A program made the position numbers and the translations under genes. Shown here piece after piece: positions 13,737 through 20,982 of a stretch of DNA of 21,347 nucleotides (its first letter is position 1; each line of letters begins with the position of its first letter). Source of the stretch: RGIG3009 sp045590855 (lineage in GTDB: Bacteria; Bacillota; Clostridia; Oscillospirales; Acutalibacteraceae); contig JAZNRV010000065.1 in the NCBI GenBank assembly GCA_045590855.1, forward strand, positions 1 to 21,347, in the 5' to 3' direction. The notes below the pieces were generated by a model. The model was not told the DNA's origin. It did no database searches and saw only the letters and a list, made by a program, of their open reading frames with translations.

Positions 13737-14496
13737 TTGATACCATAAAAAGCGAACGGGTTCTGCTTTGCAGAAAACGGTCGCTTTGTTTTTTCTCTTC
13801 TTCCTCTTTGAGTCGGCGGGTGGCCAGTGTGATGCACACTACCCGCTTGGCACCATAGATTTTGAGCATCTTGGCACATTCGTCTGCGGTGGAGCCGGTG
13901 GTCATGACATCGTCTACCAACAAAAAGGTTTTGCCCTTTACCGATGGTACCGTTACATCGAAAACACCCAGCATGTTACCGGTTCGCTGTATGCTGCTCA
14001 GTTCCTTTTGCGGGCGCGTTTCGTATATCTTTTTCAAAACATCATACACCGGTATTCCCAAACGTTTTCCCAACGCGTCTGCCAACAGTTTGCCTTGGTT
14101 ATATCCGCGCACAAACTGTTCACGCTTGGTCATGGGAACAAACACAATGCCGTCGATATCCGCAATTTCGTATTCGCGGTGTACTACCGCCGCCATTTGC
14201 TGTGTGAAATACGAAATCGCCTGGGCATCATAAAAGAATTTTAACCGCAACACACCGGCACGAGCCACACCTTCGTGATAAAACGGGGCGGCTTGTGCAT
14301 CAAAGTGGCGGCGATGCCGATTGCAATGACAATCGATTTTGCGTTGACCGCAATAGGGGCAAATCGGCGGGCGTATTATCGGAAGAAAGCGGCGACAGAC
14401 AGAGCACATTACTTGCTCGGGCAGAATCACCTTGCCGCAAAACACACAACGTTCCGGTAAAAACCATGCCTGTATCTCGCGTAGGTGTAAACTCAC
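13729..14496 (-). CDS. comF: ComF family protein
   Basis: ComF proteins combine an N-terminal zinc-binding region with a phosphoribosyltransferase-like domain and are needed for uptake of transforming DNA in competent bacteria. Visible are CVFCG and CSVC (about 17-35), CPYCG and CHC (46-58), the linker LKFFYDAQA, and the PRPP-like motif FLLVDDVMTTGST. The length (255 aa) is usual. The ATG overlaps the recD2 stop by 4 nt, so it is translationally coupled to the helicase gene. Its basic/acidic C-terminal tail overlaps the convergent neighbour and contains that gene's terminator. Confidence 0.92.
   Translation of the reverse strand: MSLHLREIQAWFLPERCVFCGKVILPEQVMCSVCRRFLPIIRPPICPYCGQRKIDCHCNRHRRHFDAQAAPFYHEGVARAGVLRLKFFYDAQAISYFTQQMAAVVHREYEIADIDGIVFVPMTKREQFVRGYNQGKLLADALGKRLGIPVYDVLKKIYETRPQKELSSIQRTGNMLGVFDVTVPSVKGKTFLLVDDVMTTGSTADECAKMLKIYGAKRVVCITLATRRLKEEEEKKQSDRFLQSRTRSLFMVSII
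13749..13794 (+). terminator. Terminator of the phosphoribosyltransferase gene, inside comF
   Basis: AAAGCGA/TCGCTTT outer stem, internal loop, TTCTGC/GCAGAA inner stem, then a G and six T. It lies within the 3' coding end of comF on the other strand, so coding and termination functions are superimposed. Confidence 0.75.
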
Positions 14497-16706
14497 ATAA
14501 ACACCTGCCCTGCTTGATGCACAAAATGCTCCAAGCCGGTATAACGCAACATTTCGCGGCTGTTTTCAACCATGGCGCCCAGCGTTTCACCACTACCCAC
14601 CGCCACCAACAACGATTTGGCGCGGGTGACCGCCGTGTACAACAAATTGCGATAGCACAGTTGCGACGGTTGACGAAAAAGCGGGAGTACCACGGTGTGA
14701 AATTCGCTGCCTTGGCTTTTATGTACCGTGATGGCATAGGCGAGTTCCAGTTCGGCCGCTTGGTCATAGGTATACTGCGCAACACGGTCATCGTACCGCA
14801 CGGTAAGCACTTGGTCGCGCGGTGAGATTTCTTCCAAAATACCGATATCGCCGTTGAACACGCCGGTGCCGTATGTGCCGTCGTCACGCGTCCAACCGAT
14901 GTCGTAATCGTTTTTGATGTGCATGACTTTGTCACCTTGTCGGAACAAAACACCGCTTCCTTGCCATTCTGCTTTTGACTCGGATGGAGGGTTGACAATT
15001 TCTTGCAATGCAGCATTGAGTTGTACTGTCCCGATTACCCCTTTTCTGCCGGGGCAAAGAACTTGGATTTCTTCGAGCAAACTGGTACCATACCCCGCGG
15101 GCAAGCGACGGTGGCACAAATCCACCACGGTCTTGGCAGTTTCTTCGGCAGTGGGTTGCGGAATAAAAAAGAAATCACCGTCTTTTTTGGTAAGCGTGGG
15201 CATTTGCCCCGCGACAATGCGGTGTGCATTGGCAACGATGTCGCTGGTCAATGCTTGGCGAAACACTTCGGTCAGTTCCACCATGGGCAAAACGTTACTG
15301 CGAATAAGGTCATGCAAAATGCTGCCCGCACCCACGGCGGGGAGTTGGTTTATATCCCCCACCAAAATCAGCCGACATCCGCTTTTGAGAGCGCGTAACA
15401 AACTTTCGAACAACAAGGCATCCACCATGGATACCTCGTCCACAATCAGCGTATCAATATCCAACGGATTTTTTTCGTTTCGGTCAAAATAGGGGCGGTC
15501 GTTTTCGTCCCATTGGACTTCGAGCAAACGATGAAGCGTGCGCGCTTCGCAACCCGTCAGTTCGCTCATGCGTTTTGCCGCACGACCGGTGGGTGCGGCA
15601 ATCTCCACCCGTTCGCCCATGCTTTCGAGTAAGGTGATAATGGCGCGCAACGTGGTGGTTTTACCCGTACCGGGACCACCCGTGAGAATCAATGCCCCAC
15701 GTTCTGCCGCGGCTATGATGGCTTGTTTTTGCTGTTTTTCGTAGGTGATATTGTTTTGCTTTTCAATTTGTTCAATTTTTTTGAGCAACAACGTATCCGA
15801 AACAGTATGTACACCGCCCATGAGTTGTATGCGCGATGCAATGTATTTTTCGGCTTGGTACAAATCGGGAAGGAAGATGAACAAGCGTTCGTTGATGTTC
15901 TCGCCCCGTACCGTGAAGTTGCCAAGCATATCGTTGAGTGTGGCGGTTACTTCCGTCGGATCCACTTGCAGTAAGCCTGATGCCGCGAGCACCAATTTAT
16001 CCGACGGCAAACAAGTATGCCCGTTGCTTAAATTGTGCCGCAACACGTGCAAAATACCCGCTTCGATACGGTTTTGCGCATCGTGCGGGTGCGCCATGCT
16101 GTGTCCCAAGGCATCCGCCCGTTCAAACGAGATATACAGCCCCGCCGAGCAAAGCAAATACGGGTTGGCGCGGATGGTTTCCACCGCCGAGGCACCCCAA
16201 CGCTTAAAGCAACGCAATGCCTCGCTTTGGGTAAGACCGTAACCTGAAAAGGCAAGCAAAATTTCGCGCAGACCAAATTGTTCACGGTATTCTTTGCCGA
16301 TTTCTGCCGCGCGGCGCGCGGTGATGCCTTTGACTTTCACCAAACGTTCGGGTTCTTCTTCGATAACGCGCAACGTATCTTCGCCAAACATTTGTACCAG
16401 CGCCGAAGCCGTGACGGGACCAATGCCTTTGATGGCGCCCGATGCCAAATAGCGGAACACGGCATCCGTATCGGTGGGCAAATACTGCTCGCACGACACA
16501 GCACGAAATTGACGACCAAACTTGGGATGTTCCACCCAGTTGCCCGTCAATTTGAGTTGTTCGCCGGCGTGTACGGCAGGGAAAACGCCGACCACCTTGT
16601 GCAGTTCTTCATCCGATACGACTTCCAGCACTGTCCAACCGTTTTCCTCGTTTTGGAAAACCACCCGTTCGACAACACCGGACAACATTTGCTCGTGTTC
16701 TGCCAT
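14493..16706 (-). CDS. recD2: ATP-dependent RecD2-type DNA helicase
   Basis: RecD2 is a 5'-3' superfamily 1B helicase that acts alone (without RecBC) in DNA repair and fork maintenance. The 737-aa protein has the N-terminal OB-like region typical of RecD2, helix-hairpin-helix repeats (about 90-135, IKGIGPVTA and KVKGITARRA), Walker A GGPGTGKT (343-350), the DEAD-like LIVDEVSMVD, the GDINQLPAVGAG motif and the C-terminal YAITVHKSQGSEF motif. The long N-terminal extension separates it from RecBCD-type RecD. AAAGGGA precedes the start. It follows the small membrane protein gene by 33 nt and is coupled to comF. Confidence 0.95.
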   Translation of the reverse strand: MAEHEQMLSGVVERVVFQNEENGWTVLEVVSDEELHKVVGVFPAVHAGEQLKLTGNWVEHPKFGRQFRAVSCEQYLPTDTDAVFRYLASGAIKGIGPVTASALVQMFGEDTLRVIEEEPERLVKVKGITARRAAEIGKEYREQFGLREILLAFSGYGLTQSEALRCFKRWGASAVETIRANPYLLCSAGLYISFERADALGHSMAHPHDAQNRIEAGILHVLRHNLSNGHTCLPSDKLVLAASGLLQVDPTEVTATLNDMLGNFTVRGENINERLFIFLPDLYQAEKYIASRIQLMGGVHTVSDTLLLKKIEQIEKQNNITYEKQQKQAIIAAAERGALILTGGPGTGKTTTLRAIITLLESMGERVEIAAPTGRAAKRMSELTGCEARTLHRLLEVQWDENDRPYFDRNEKNPLDIDTLIVDEVSMVDALLFESLLRALKSGCRLILVGDINQLPAVGAGSILHDLIRSNVLPMVELTEVFRQALTSDIVANAHRIVAGQMPTLTKKDGDFFFIPQPTAEETAKTVVDLCHRRLPAGYGTSLLEEIQVLCPGRKGVIGTVQLNAALQEIVNPPSESKAEWQGSGVLFRQGDKVMHIKNDYDIGWTRDDGTYGTGVFNGDIGILEEISPRDQVLTVRYDDRVAQYTYDQAAELELAYAITVHKSQGSEFHTVVLPLFRQPSQLCYRNLLYTAVTRAKSLLVAVGSGETLGAMVENSREMLRYTGLEHFVHQAGQVFM

Positions 16707-16739
16707 TACGGTTCCCTTTCTTACATTTTATTCCTTTTA

Positions 16740-17087
16740 TCATACTTCATTTGCCGACGATTGTAAAGTATTTGCCCACTCTTTTTCGGTCAAAAACGCA
16801 AGATTCAAGTCGCGACACAACGCAGCAGTCACAAACTCACTTTCTTCTGTTAAATCGCGACCCACTACCACAAACGACACGTTTTTGAACGGGAAAAACC
16901 ACCGCAACAGCGCCATGCGGCGCACCGCGTATTCCGCATCTTCGGCACTGCCATCAAGCGGTAACACGTAATATTCCTTTTGTTCTTTGGACGAAAACAA
17001 CAAACGAAACGTCAGACGACTGATTAAATCCGCCACCGCGTACACCGAAAGTAACAACACCAACGCTGTGAGAAAAATTTCTCCCAT
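16740..17087 (-). CDS. Small membrane-anchored protein, function unknown
   Basis: The 115-aa product starts MGEIFLTALVLLLSVYAVADLI, a single membrane helix (about 3-24), then a basic segment and a cytoplasmic domain of about 85 residues. AGGAGG sits 7 nt upstream of ATG 17087, so the longer in-frame version is rejected. The segment EYYVLPLDGSAEDAEYAVRR and the later LTEESEFVTAALCRDLNLAF look like a compact alpha/beta domain; I do not recognise it. It is the first gene of a probable unit with recD2 and comF. Confidence 0.75.
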   Translation of the reverse strand: MGEIFLTALVLLLSVYAVADLISRLTFRLLFSSKEQKEYYVLPLDGSAEDAEYAVRRMALLRWFFPFKNVSFVVVGRDLTEESEFVTAALCRDLNLAFLTEKEWANTLQSSANEV

Positions 17088-17134
17088 AACTTCGCCTCCT
17101 GTTACTTTACTATACGTAGGAGGACAGACTGTGG

Positions 17135-17950
17135 TTACCGTGCAACATCTTGGATTTTTCCGAAAGAGTAGCCCATGGCTTTCCATTTGGTCAGTAATTC
17201 GTCTAAGATTTCAGCATTGGTCCGGGAAGTGCTGTGCAATAACACCACTGCACCGGGGTGAACGCGTGGCAGCAGTTTTTGGAACGCTTGTTCGCGGGTG
17301 GGTTGGCGGTCGGTGTACCAGTCTACGTATGCCAAACTCCAAAAATAGGTAGTGTACCCCAGTTCTTTTGCCATTTTGAGGTTTTGTTCGCTAAACTTGC
17401 CTTGCGGCGGGCGGTAGATTTTTTCCATGGGTTGACCGACAAGTGACTCGTAGGCACTTTCCAAAGTGGTAAGTTCTTTTTGGAACGCTTCCCTTTGTGC
17501 AATTTTGGACATGTCGGGGTGATGCGCGGTGTGGTTGCCCACGGTGTGTCCCTCGGCTACCATGCGTTTGACCAGTTCGGGGGCAGTATCCAGATAATTT
17601 TTCACTAGGAAAAAGCATGCCGACACCTTGTGTTTTTTGAGCGTGTCCAAAATGGAGGCAGTGTATCCGTTTTCAAACCCCGCATCAAACGTTAAGTACA
17701 ACACTTTGTTGGACTGACTACCGTCGGAGGTGCTGTTGCCCACGTAGTAAGCGTTATATTGTTTTAAGTACGCGGCATCGGCATTGCCAATCGGCACTTC
17801 GCCGTTTTTTTGAAAACTGAGTCCCCAATTACTGTTGGGAGATGCGCTTGTCGGCACAACCGAATACCCCAATGATACCGTCAAGATGGCGGCTACCGCC
17901 ATCAAACACGCACACAGAACCATCCCTTTTCTTTTAAGTACAATCACCAT
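17135..17950 (-). CDS. PdaA-like polysaccharide (muramic acid) deacetylase
   Basis: A NodB-type carbohydrate deacetylase, most like PdaA, which deacetylates N-acetylmuramic acid so that muramic delta-lactam can form in the spore cortex. The 271-aa protein has an N-terminal membrane/signal segment (about residues 10-27), NWGLSF, the metal motif LTFDAGFENGYT, GNHTAHHPD, RPPQGKFSE, the FWSLAYVDW stretch and HPGAVVLLHSTSR, in the same order as in Bacillus PdaA. I chose ATG 17950 with AGGAG 10 nt upstream. It points to a spore-forming ancestry. A TATAGT -10 (17977-17972) is visible without a good -35; a sporulation sigma factor may be used. Confidence 0.88.
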   Translation of the reverse strand: MVIVLKRKGMVLCACLMAVAAILTVSLGYSVVPTSASPNSNWGLSFQKNGEVPIGNADAAYLKQYNAYYVGNSTSDGSQSNKVLYLTFDAGFENGYTASILDTLKKHKVSACFFLVKNYLDTAPELVKRMVAEGHTVGNHTAHHPDMSKIAQREAFQKELTTLESAYESLVGQPMEKIYRPPQGKFSEQNLKMAKELGYTTYFWSLAYVDWYTDRQPTREQAFQKLLPRVHPGAVVLLHSTSRTNAEILDELLTKWKAMGYSFGKIQDVAR

Positions 17951-17995
17951 GTTTCTCACACTCCTACCCCAACTATATGCGAGAAAACAAAAGAA

Positions 17996-18019
17996 AAGCA
18001 CCTTCCAAAGAAGGTGCTT
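17996..18019 (-). terminator. Terminator of dusB
   Basis: Perfect AAGCACCTTC/GAAGGTGCTT stem with a 4-nt loop, starting 4 nt after the dusB stop; the minus strand continues with a T-rich tract. Confidence 0.88.
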
Positions 18020-18023
18020 ACTG

Positions 18024-18992
18024 TCATTCTTGTTGTGCTTTGATAACGCGGCAACACAAGTTTCGTAAATCATTTAGGGTGGTAAGTGTTCCCGCTTCGC
18101 CGCGAAACACCGCCGCGCCGCGCAAGTTGCGCATGTACCACGAAGCGTGTTTGCGTGCTTCGAGCAAGGCGACACGTTCGCCTTTAAGTAATGCTGCCCA
18201 TTCGATTTGACGGCACAACACGTCCATACGTTGTTCCACGGTGGGTTCGGGGAGCAGGGTGCCATCCTTCAAAAAAGCGTTGACCGCTTCAAAAATCCAC
18301 GGGGCGCCCAGGGCACCCCGACCAATCATGATAAGGTCGCAACCCGTTTGTTCGTAAAGCGCGGCGGCTTGTTCGGGGGTGGTGACGTCGCCATTGCCGA
18401 TGACGGGCACGGACACCGCCTCTTTTACTTTTCGAATACAATCCCAGTCCACGGGCGGTGCGTACATTTGGTCGCGGGTGCGACCGTGCACCGTGATGGC
18501 TGAAGCACCACCGCTTTCGCACGCCTGAGAAACTTCGACGGCATTGACCTCGGTTTTAGAATACCCTTTGCGGATTTTGACCGTAACAGGTACGGGTACC
18601 GCTTCGCACACCGCTTTGACAATGCGGCGGCAAAGTTCCGGTTCGCGCATGAGCGAACTGCCGCAATGGTTACCCGCAATTTTGGGCGCGGGACACCCCA
18701 TGTTGATATCCAACCAATCGGGTTGCTGTTGCATGGCTAGGCGCGCCGCTTTTGCCATGGTTTCGGGGTCGTCCCCAAAAAGCTGTATGGCGGCGGGACG
18801 TTCGCGCTCATCTAAACGCATAAGCTCGCGACTTTTGGCATCACCAAACGTGAGGGCTTTCGCGCTGACCATTTCCGACACGGTAAATGCCGCGCCGTAA
18901 CTGACACAAAGTCGCCGAAACGCCGCATCCGCCACACCCGCCATGGGCGCCAACGCTGCCGTTTTTGAAAACGTAAAGTTACCGATTTGCAT
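18024..18992 (-). CDS. dusB: tRNA-dihydrouridine synthase (DusB type)
   Basis: DusB reduces specific uridines in the tRNA D-loop using FMN and NADPH. The 322-aa protein is a TIM barrel with LAPMAGVADAAFR at the N-terminus (FMN site), IQLFGDDP (69-76), DINMGCPAPK with the catalytic Cys100, VKIRKGY, ITVHGRTRDQMY, GNGDVTTPEQA and MIGRGALGAPWIF, the order of the DUS family. AAGGAATT precedes ATG 18992. In DusB the loop after GCP usually reads KV..AGSALL; here it is IAGNHCGSSLM, a mild variation. It has its own terminator. Confidence 0.94.
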   Translation of the reverse strand: MQIGNFTFSKTAALAPMAGVADAAFRRLCVSYGAAFTVSEMVSAKALTFGDAKSRELMRLDERERPAAIQLFGDDPETMAKAARLAMQQQPDWLDINMGCPAPKIAGNHCGSSLMREPELCRRIVKAVCEAVPVPVTVKIRKGYSKTEVNAVEVSQACESGGASAITVHGRTRDQMYAPPVDWDCIRKVKEAVSVPVIGNGDVTTPEQAAALYEQTGCDLIMIGRGALGAPWIFEAVNAFLKDGTLLPEPTVEQRMDVLCRQIEWAALLKGERVALLEARKHASWYMRNLRGAAVFRGEAGTLTTLNDLRNLCCRVIKAQQE

Positions 18993-19050
18993 AGTTTTAA
19001 TTCCTTAATCTTTTATCTGCTCTTAGTTTACCATACTCCCCCGCCGCAGG

Positions 19051-19608
19051 TCAACTCAAATATGCGGTGATACCGTTTGCTATCCCCAGTGCAAACAACT
19101 GCGGTGAATTGGCCATCAATGCGGCATCCCCCGCGTTGGTGATAAAGCCGAGTTCTACGAGCACCGCGGGCATGCGCGTACGGCGCAGCACGTACAAATT
19201 GGTGCGTTGTGTCACACCGCGGTTGGGCAGTCCCGTGGTTTCTGCCAACCCCCGCAAAATACTCGCTCCCAAATCTGCCGCCACGGAATTGAGGTTATAT
19301 ACCAACGCTTCCGAACCCGAAGCCCCCGCCAGTTGCGAAGCATTGGCATGCAGACTGATAAAGTAATCGGCACCCCAGGCGTTTGCCTCGTTTACACGTG
19401 CGGCAAGCGACGTCGCATTCGACGTGCCGAGTTGGGTTTCGGGCGTGGGACGGGAAAGGCGCGTTTCATACCCCTCGGCTTGTAAAATGGCAGAAAGTTC
19501 TTGCCCAATGGTATACACCAAATCTTGTTCGCGGTAGCCGTTCCCCTCCGCGCCCGCATTGGGATTTTGCGGGTTATGTCCTTGGTCGATATAAATTTTT
19601 GTTGCCAT
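19051..19608 (-). CDS. N-acetylmuramoyl-L-alanine amidase (Amidase_3)
   Basis: This zinc amidase cuts the bond between N-acetylmuramic acid and L-Ala in peptidoglycan. The 185-aa protein is a bare catalytic domain with the expected zinc ligands His11 (DQGHNP), Glu27 (GYREQD) and His87 (SLHANAS) and the catalytic Glu152 (LVELGFITN). There is no signal peptide, membrane helix or cell-wall-binding domain, unlike CwlD and most autolysins. It may be released by lysis, be exported by a non-classical route, or act in the mother cell during sporulation; sequence alone cannot decide. AAAGGGGGAT lies upstream of ATG 19608. Confidence 0.92.
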   Translation of the reverse strand: MATKIYIDQGHNPQNPNAGAEGNGYREQDLVYTIGQELSAILQAEGYETRLSRPTPETQLGTSNATSLAARVNEANAWGADYFISLHANASQLAGASGSEALVYNLNSVAADLGASILRGLAETTGLPNRGVTQRTNLYVLRRTRMPAVLVELGFITNAGDAALMANSPQLFALGIANGITAYLS

Positions 19609-19696
19609 ATCGTCATCCCCCTTTCCCCACAGTATATGCGGGATTTACGGTAACGGTTAATCTTTAAAAAAAGATGAAATAATTTCAAAAGAAGGC

Positions 19697-19725
19697 TTGA
19701 CATTTCAAAAAGAACATGGTATAGT
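19697..19725 (+). promoter_or_regulatory. Promoter of tRNA-Tyr
   Basis: TTGACA (19697-19702), 17 nt, TATAGT (19720-19725), 18 nt before the mature tRNA. Confidence 0.85.
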
Positions 19726-19743
19726 AACACTTGCGTTTAATAA

Positions 19744-19828
19744 GGGGAAATTCCCGAGTGGCCAAAGGGGGCAGACTGTAAATCTGTTGTCTCTGACTTC
19801 GGTGGTTCGAATCCACCTTTCCCCACCA
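19744..19828 (+). tRNA. tRNA-Tyr (anticodon GTA)
   Basis: Acceptor stem GGGGAAA/TTTCCCC, anticodon loop CTGTAAA with GTA, a long class II variable arm, TPsiC arm GGTGGTTCGAATCCACC, discriminator A and an encoded CCA (19826-19828). The 85-nt length is normal for bacterial tRNA-Tyr. The 24-nt segment 19796-19819 recurs inverted near 20.96 kb. Confidence 0.96.
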
Positions 19829-19861
19829 AAAAATCGACTTGTGAAAACAAGTCGATTTTTT
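19829..19861 (+). terminator. Terminator of tRNA-Tyr
   Basis: AAAAATCGACTTGT/ACAAGTCGATTTTT, 14-bp stem with GAAA loop, immediately after the CCA. Confidence 0.93.
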
Positions 19862-19865
19862 ATCC

Positions 19866-19977
19866 ATTGCGAAAACAATAGTATATCATCACGCGTAGCG
19901 TGTATATCATCAAAGGCGGCAAAGCCGCCTTTGTATCTCATCACACCTTTAGGTGTGTATCAAAACCCTTTCGCAAT
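19866..19977. repeat. Variable-hairpin array, left module
   Basis: An outer stem ATTGCGAAA (19866-19874) / TTTCGCAAT (19969-19977) encloses three hairpins separated by the 10-nt repeat GTATATCATC (19881, 19902, and GTATCTCATC at 19933, with a remnant at 19957). Hairpin arms: ACGC/GCGT (19891-19901), AAAGGCGGC/GCCGCCTTT (19912-19932), ACACCT/AGGTGT (19943-19956). The stem sequences differ but each pairs perfectly, so pairing is conserved while sequence is free. Confidence 0.78.
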
Positions 19978-20084
19978 GATGATATGCAACGGTTGGCACC
20001 GTTGATGATATACAAAACTTCGTTTTGATGATATGCAATTCCTACGGAATTGATGATATACAATGCTTCGCATTGATTTGTTTG
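19978..20084. repeat. Variable-hairpin array, right module
   Basis: The same 10-nt repeat now runs in the opposite orientation: GATGATATGC (19978), GATGATATAC (20004), GATGATATGC (20027), GATGATATAC (20052), at steps of 23-26 nt. Between and after them lie AACGGT/ACCGTT, AAAAC/GTTTT, AATTCC/GGAATT and AATGC/GCATT hairpins with 3-4 nt loops. The last hairpin runs into the -35 box of the next gene. Left and right repeats are complementary, so the whole array could also fold as one long hairpin. Confidence 0.8.
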
Positions 20085-20101
20085 TGAAATTATGCTATAA
20101 T
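20073..20101 (+). promoter_or_regulatory. Promoter of the four-helix-bundle gene
   Basis: TTGATT (20073-20078), 17 nt, TATAAT (20096-20101) with an upstream TGC. The -35 box overlaps the last hairpin of the array by 2 nt. Confidence 0.75.
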
Positions 20102-20121
20102 CATTACAAGGAAGTGATATC

Positions 20122-20469
20122 ATGCCGAAGAATTATTTGCTTGTGTATTCAGAGCAACTTGCAACAGATATTGAGTTGCTATGCCAAAATATAAAAGCTC
20201 CATCCAATACTATTTTCCAAATCCGCAAAAGTTCAAGCAGCATTTATGCAAATATTCGTGAAGCAAACTACGGACAAAGTAAGGCAGATATGCTTTCTAA
20301 ATTTGAGATTACATTAAAAGAATGTAGCGAAACAGAAGGTTGGCTACAGTTACTGTTTAATACAAATGCAATTAATGAAGATACATATAAAAAACATAGA
20401 AATCTATGTGGCAGAATCAGACGAATGTTGATTTCAAGTTGTAAGACATTAAAGGAGAATTCAAAATGA
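20122..20469 (+). CDS. Four helix bundle protein (S23/Avd-like)
   Basis: The 115-aa protein has the pattern of the four-helix-bundle family that includes proteins encoded in 23S rRNA intervening sequences (S23) and the Avd accessory protein of diversity-generating retroelements: LLVYSEQLATDIELLCQNI (helix 1), IFQIRKSSSSIYANIREANYG (helix 2), SKFEITLKECSETEGWLQLLF (helix 3) and a C-terminal helix with RIRRMLISSC. Basic residues on the bundle suggest nucleic-acid binding; in Avd this is known. No reverse transcriptase or rRNA is present here. AAGGAAG precedes ATG 20122. The next gene overlaps by 4 nt. The coding region is clearly more AT-rich than the rest of the window, which suggests acquisition. 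Confidence 0.85.
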   Translation: MPKNYLLVYSEQLATDIELLCQNIKAPSNTIFQIRKSSSSIYANIREANYGQSKADMLSKFEITLKECSETEGWLQLLFNTNAINEDTYKKHRNLCGRIRRMLISSCKTLKENSK

Positions 20470-20762
20470 AAAAATTGTTTAGCGTTATTGCTTTGGTTTG
20501 CTTAATGCTATCCTTATCTGGATGTACCGTAAATTGGTTTGATAAGCATTATGATGTTCCTTGGTTTGTGATTGCGATTCCTGTTATTATAATTTTTATA
20601 GTTGCTCATATTCATATTATGTCTGGAACCTATGTTTGTCCTGAGTGCGGTGCAAGCTTTAAACCAAAATGGTATCAAATTTCTGCATATTTTCATTTTA
20701 TGGGTGAAAGTCTTATTAAATGTCCAAATTGTAAAAAATCAAATTACTGCAAAAGAAAGTAG
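20466..20762 (+). CDS. Small lipoprotein with membrane helix and zinc ribbon
   Basis: The 98-aa product has a lipoprotein-type signal (lipobox LSGC, Cys20), a strongly hydrophobic helix (about 32-50), and a C-terminal zinc ribbon with CPECG (Cys58, Cys61) and CPNC (Cys86, Cys89). A zinc ribbon outside the membrane would be unusual; if the first segment stays as an uncleaved membrane helix, the ribbon could be cytoplasmic. AAAGGAG at 20451-20457 serves ATG 20466, which overlaps the stop of the four-helix-bundle gene. The pair is an operon; the function is unknown. Confidence 0.75.
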   Translation: MKKLFSVIALVCLMLSLSGCTVNWFDKHYDVPWFVIAIPVIIIFIVAHIHIMSGTYVCPECGASFKPKWYQISAYFHFMGESLIKCPNCKKSNYCKRK

Positions 20763-20786
20763 TGGCATCTAAATAGTTCGGAACAG

Positions 20787-20901
20787 CCAAAAATCCTCGT
20801 ATCGTAAGATACGGGGATTTTTACTTTTTCACTATTACCTTTTCACTCTTCACTTTTCTCTTAAATACAAGGATTTTTGGGAAGTAAGAAGTAATAGTGA
20901 A
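20787..20901. repeat. Nested inverted repeats with low-complexity TTCACT tract
   Basis: CCAAAAATCCT[C]GTAT (20787-20802) has an inverted copy at 20865-20880 (15 of 16 matching), and TTCACTATTAC (20828-20838) has an inverted copy at 20891-20901. Between them is a pyrimidine-rich tract of TTCACT-like words. There is no gene in 20763-21143; the stretch holds these repeats, a tRNA fragment and a hairpin. Confidence 0.65.
20789..20825 (+). terminator. Terminator of the four-helix-bundle operon
   Basis: A 15-bp stem AAAAATCCTCGTATC/GATACGGGGATTTTT with one G-T pair and a GTAA loop, followed by a T-rich tract. Confidence 0.88.
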
Positions 20902-20952
20902 TAGTGAAGAAGTCCACTCTGACGAAGTCGGAATATCACTAAAAATTAAGAC

Positions 20953-20976
20953 AAGGTGGATTCGAACCACTGAAGT
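20953..20976 (-). pseudogene. Inverted 24-nt copy of the tRNA-Tyr 3' segment
   Basis: The minus strand here matches the end of the variable arm and the TPsiC arm of the tRNA-Tyr (19796-19819) at 23 of 24 positions. No acceptor or anticodon stem accompanies it, so it is a fragment. Its orientation is opposite to the intact tRNA. Confidence 0.8.
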
Positions 20977-20982
20977 AAAAAT

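Noticed and set aside
17088..17186. Longer version of the small membrane protein upstream of recD2
   Set aside because: AGGAGG directly precedes ATG 17087, and the extension overlaps the end of the deacetylase gene.
17951..18073. Longer N-terminus of the PdaA-like protein
   Set aside because: The extension crosses the dusB terminator and has no ribosome binding site; ATG 17950 has AGGAG and begins a proper signal/anchor segment.
19866..20084. CRISPR array
   Set aside because: The repeat is only about 10 nt, it changes orientation mid-array, and the spacers are short self-complementary hairpins. No cas genes are present.
20122..20469. Diversity-generating retroelement or 23S rRNA intervening sequence around the Avd/S23-like gene
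   Set aside because: There is no reverse transcriptase, no template/variable repeat pair and no rRNA in the window.
19820..20953. Integrative element with classical direct attachment repeats at tRNA-Tyr
   Set aside because: The second copy of the tRNA segment is inverted and no integrase is present, so a standard att pair is not supported; it is reported only as an inverted fragment.
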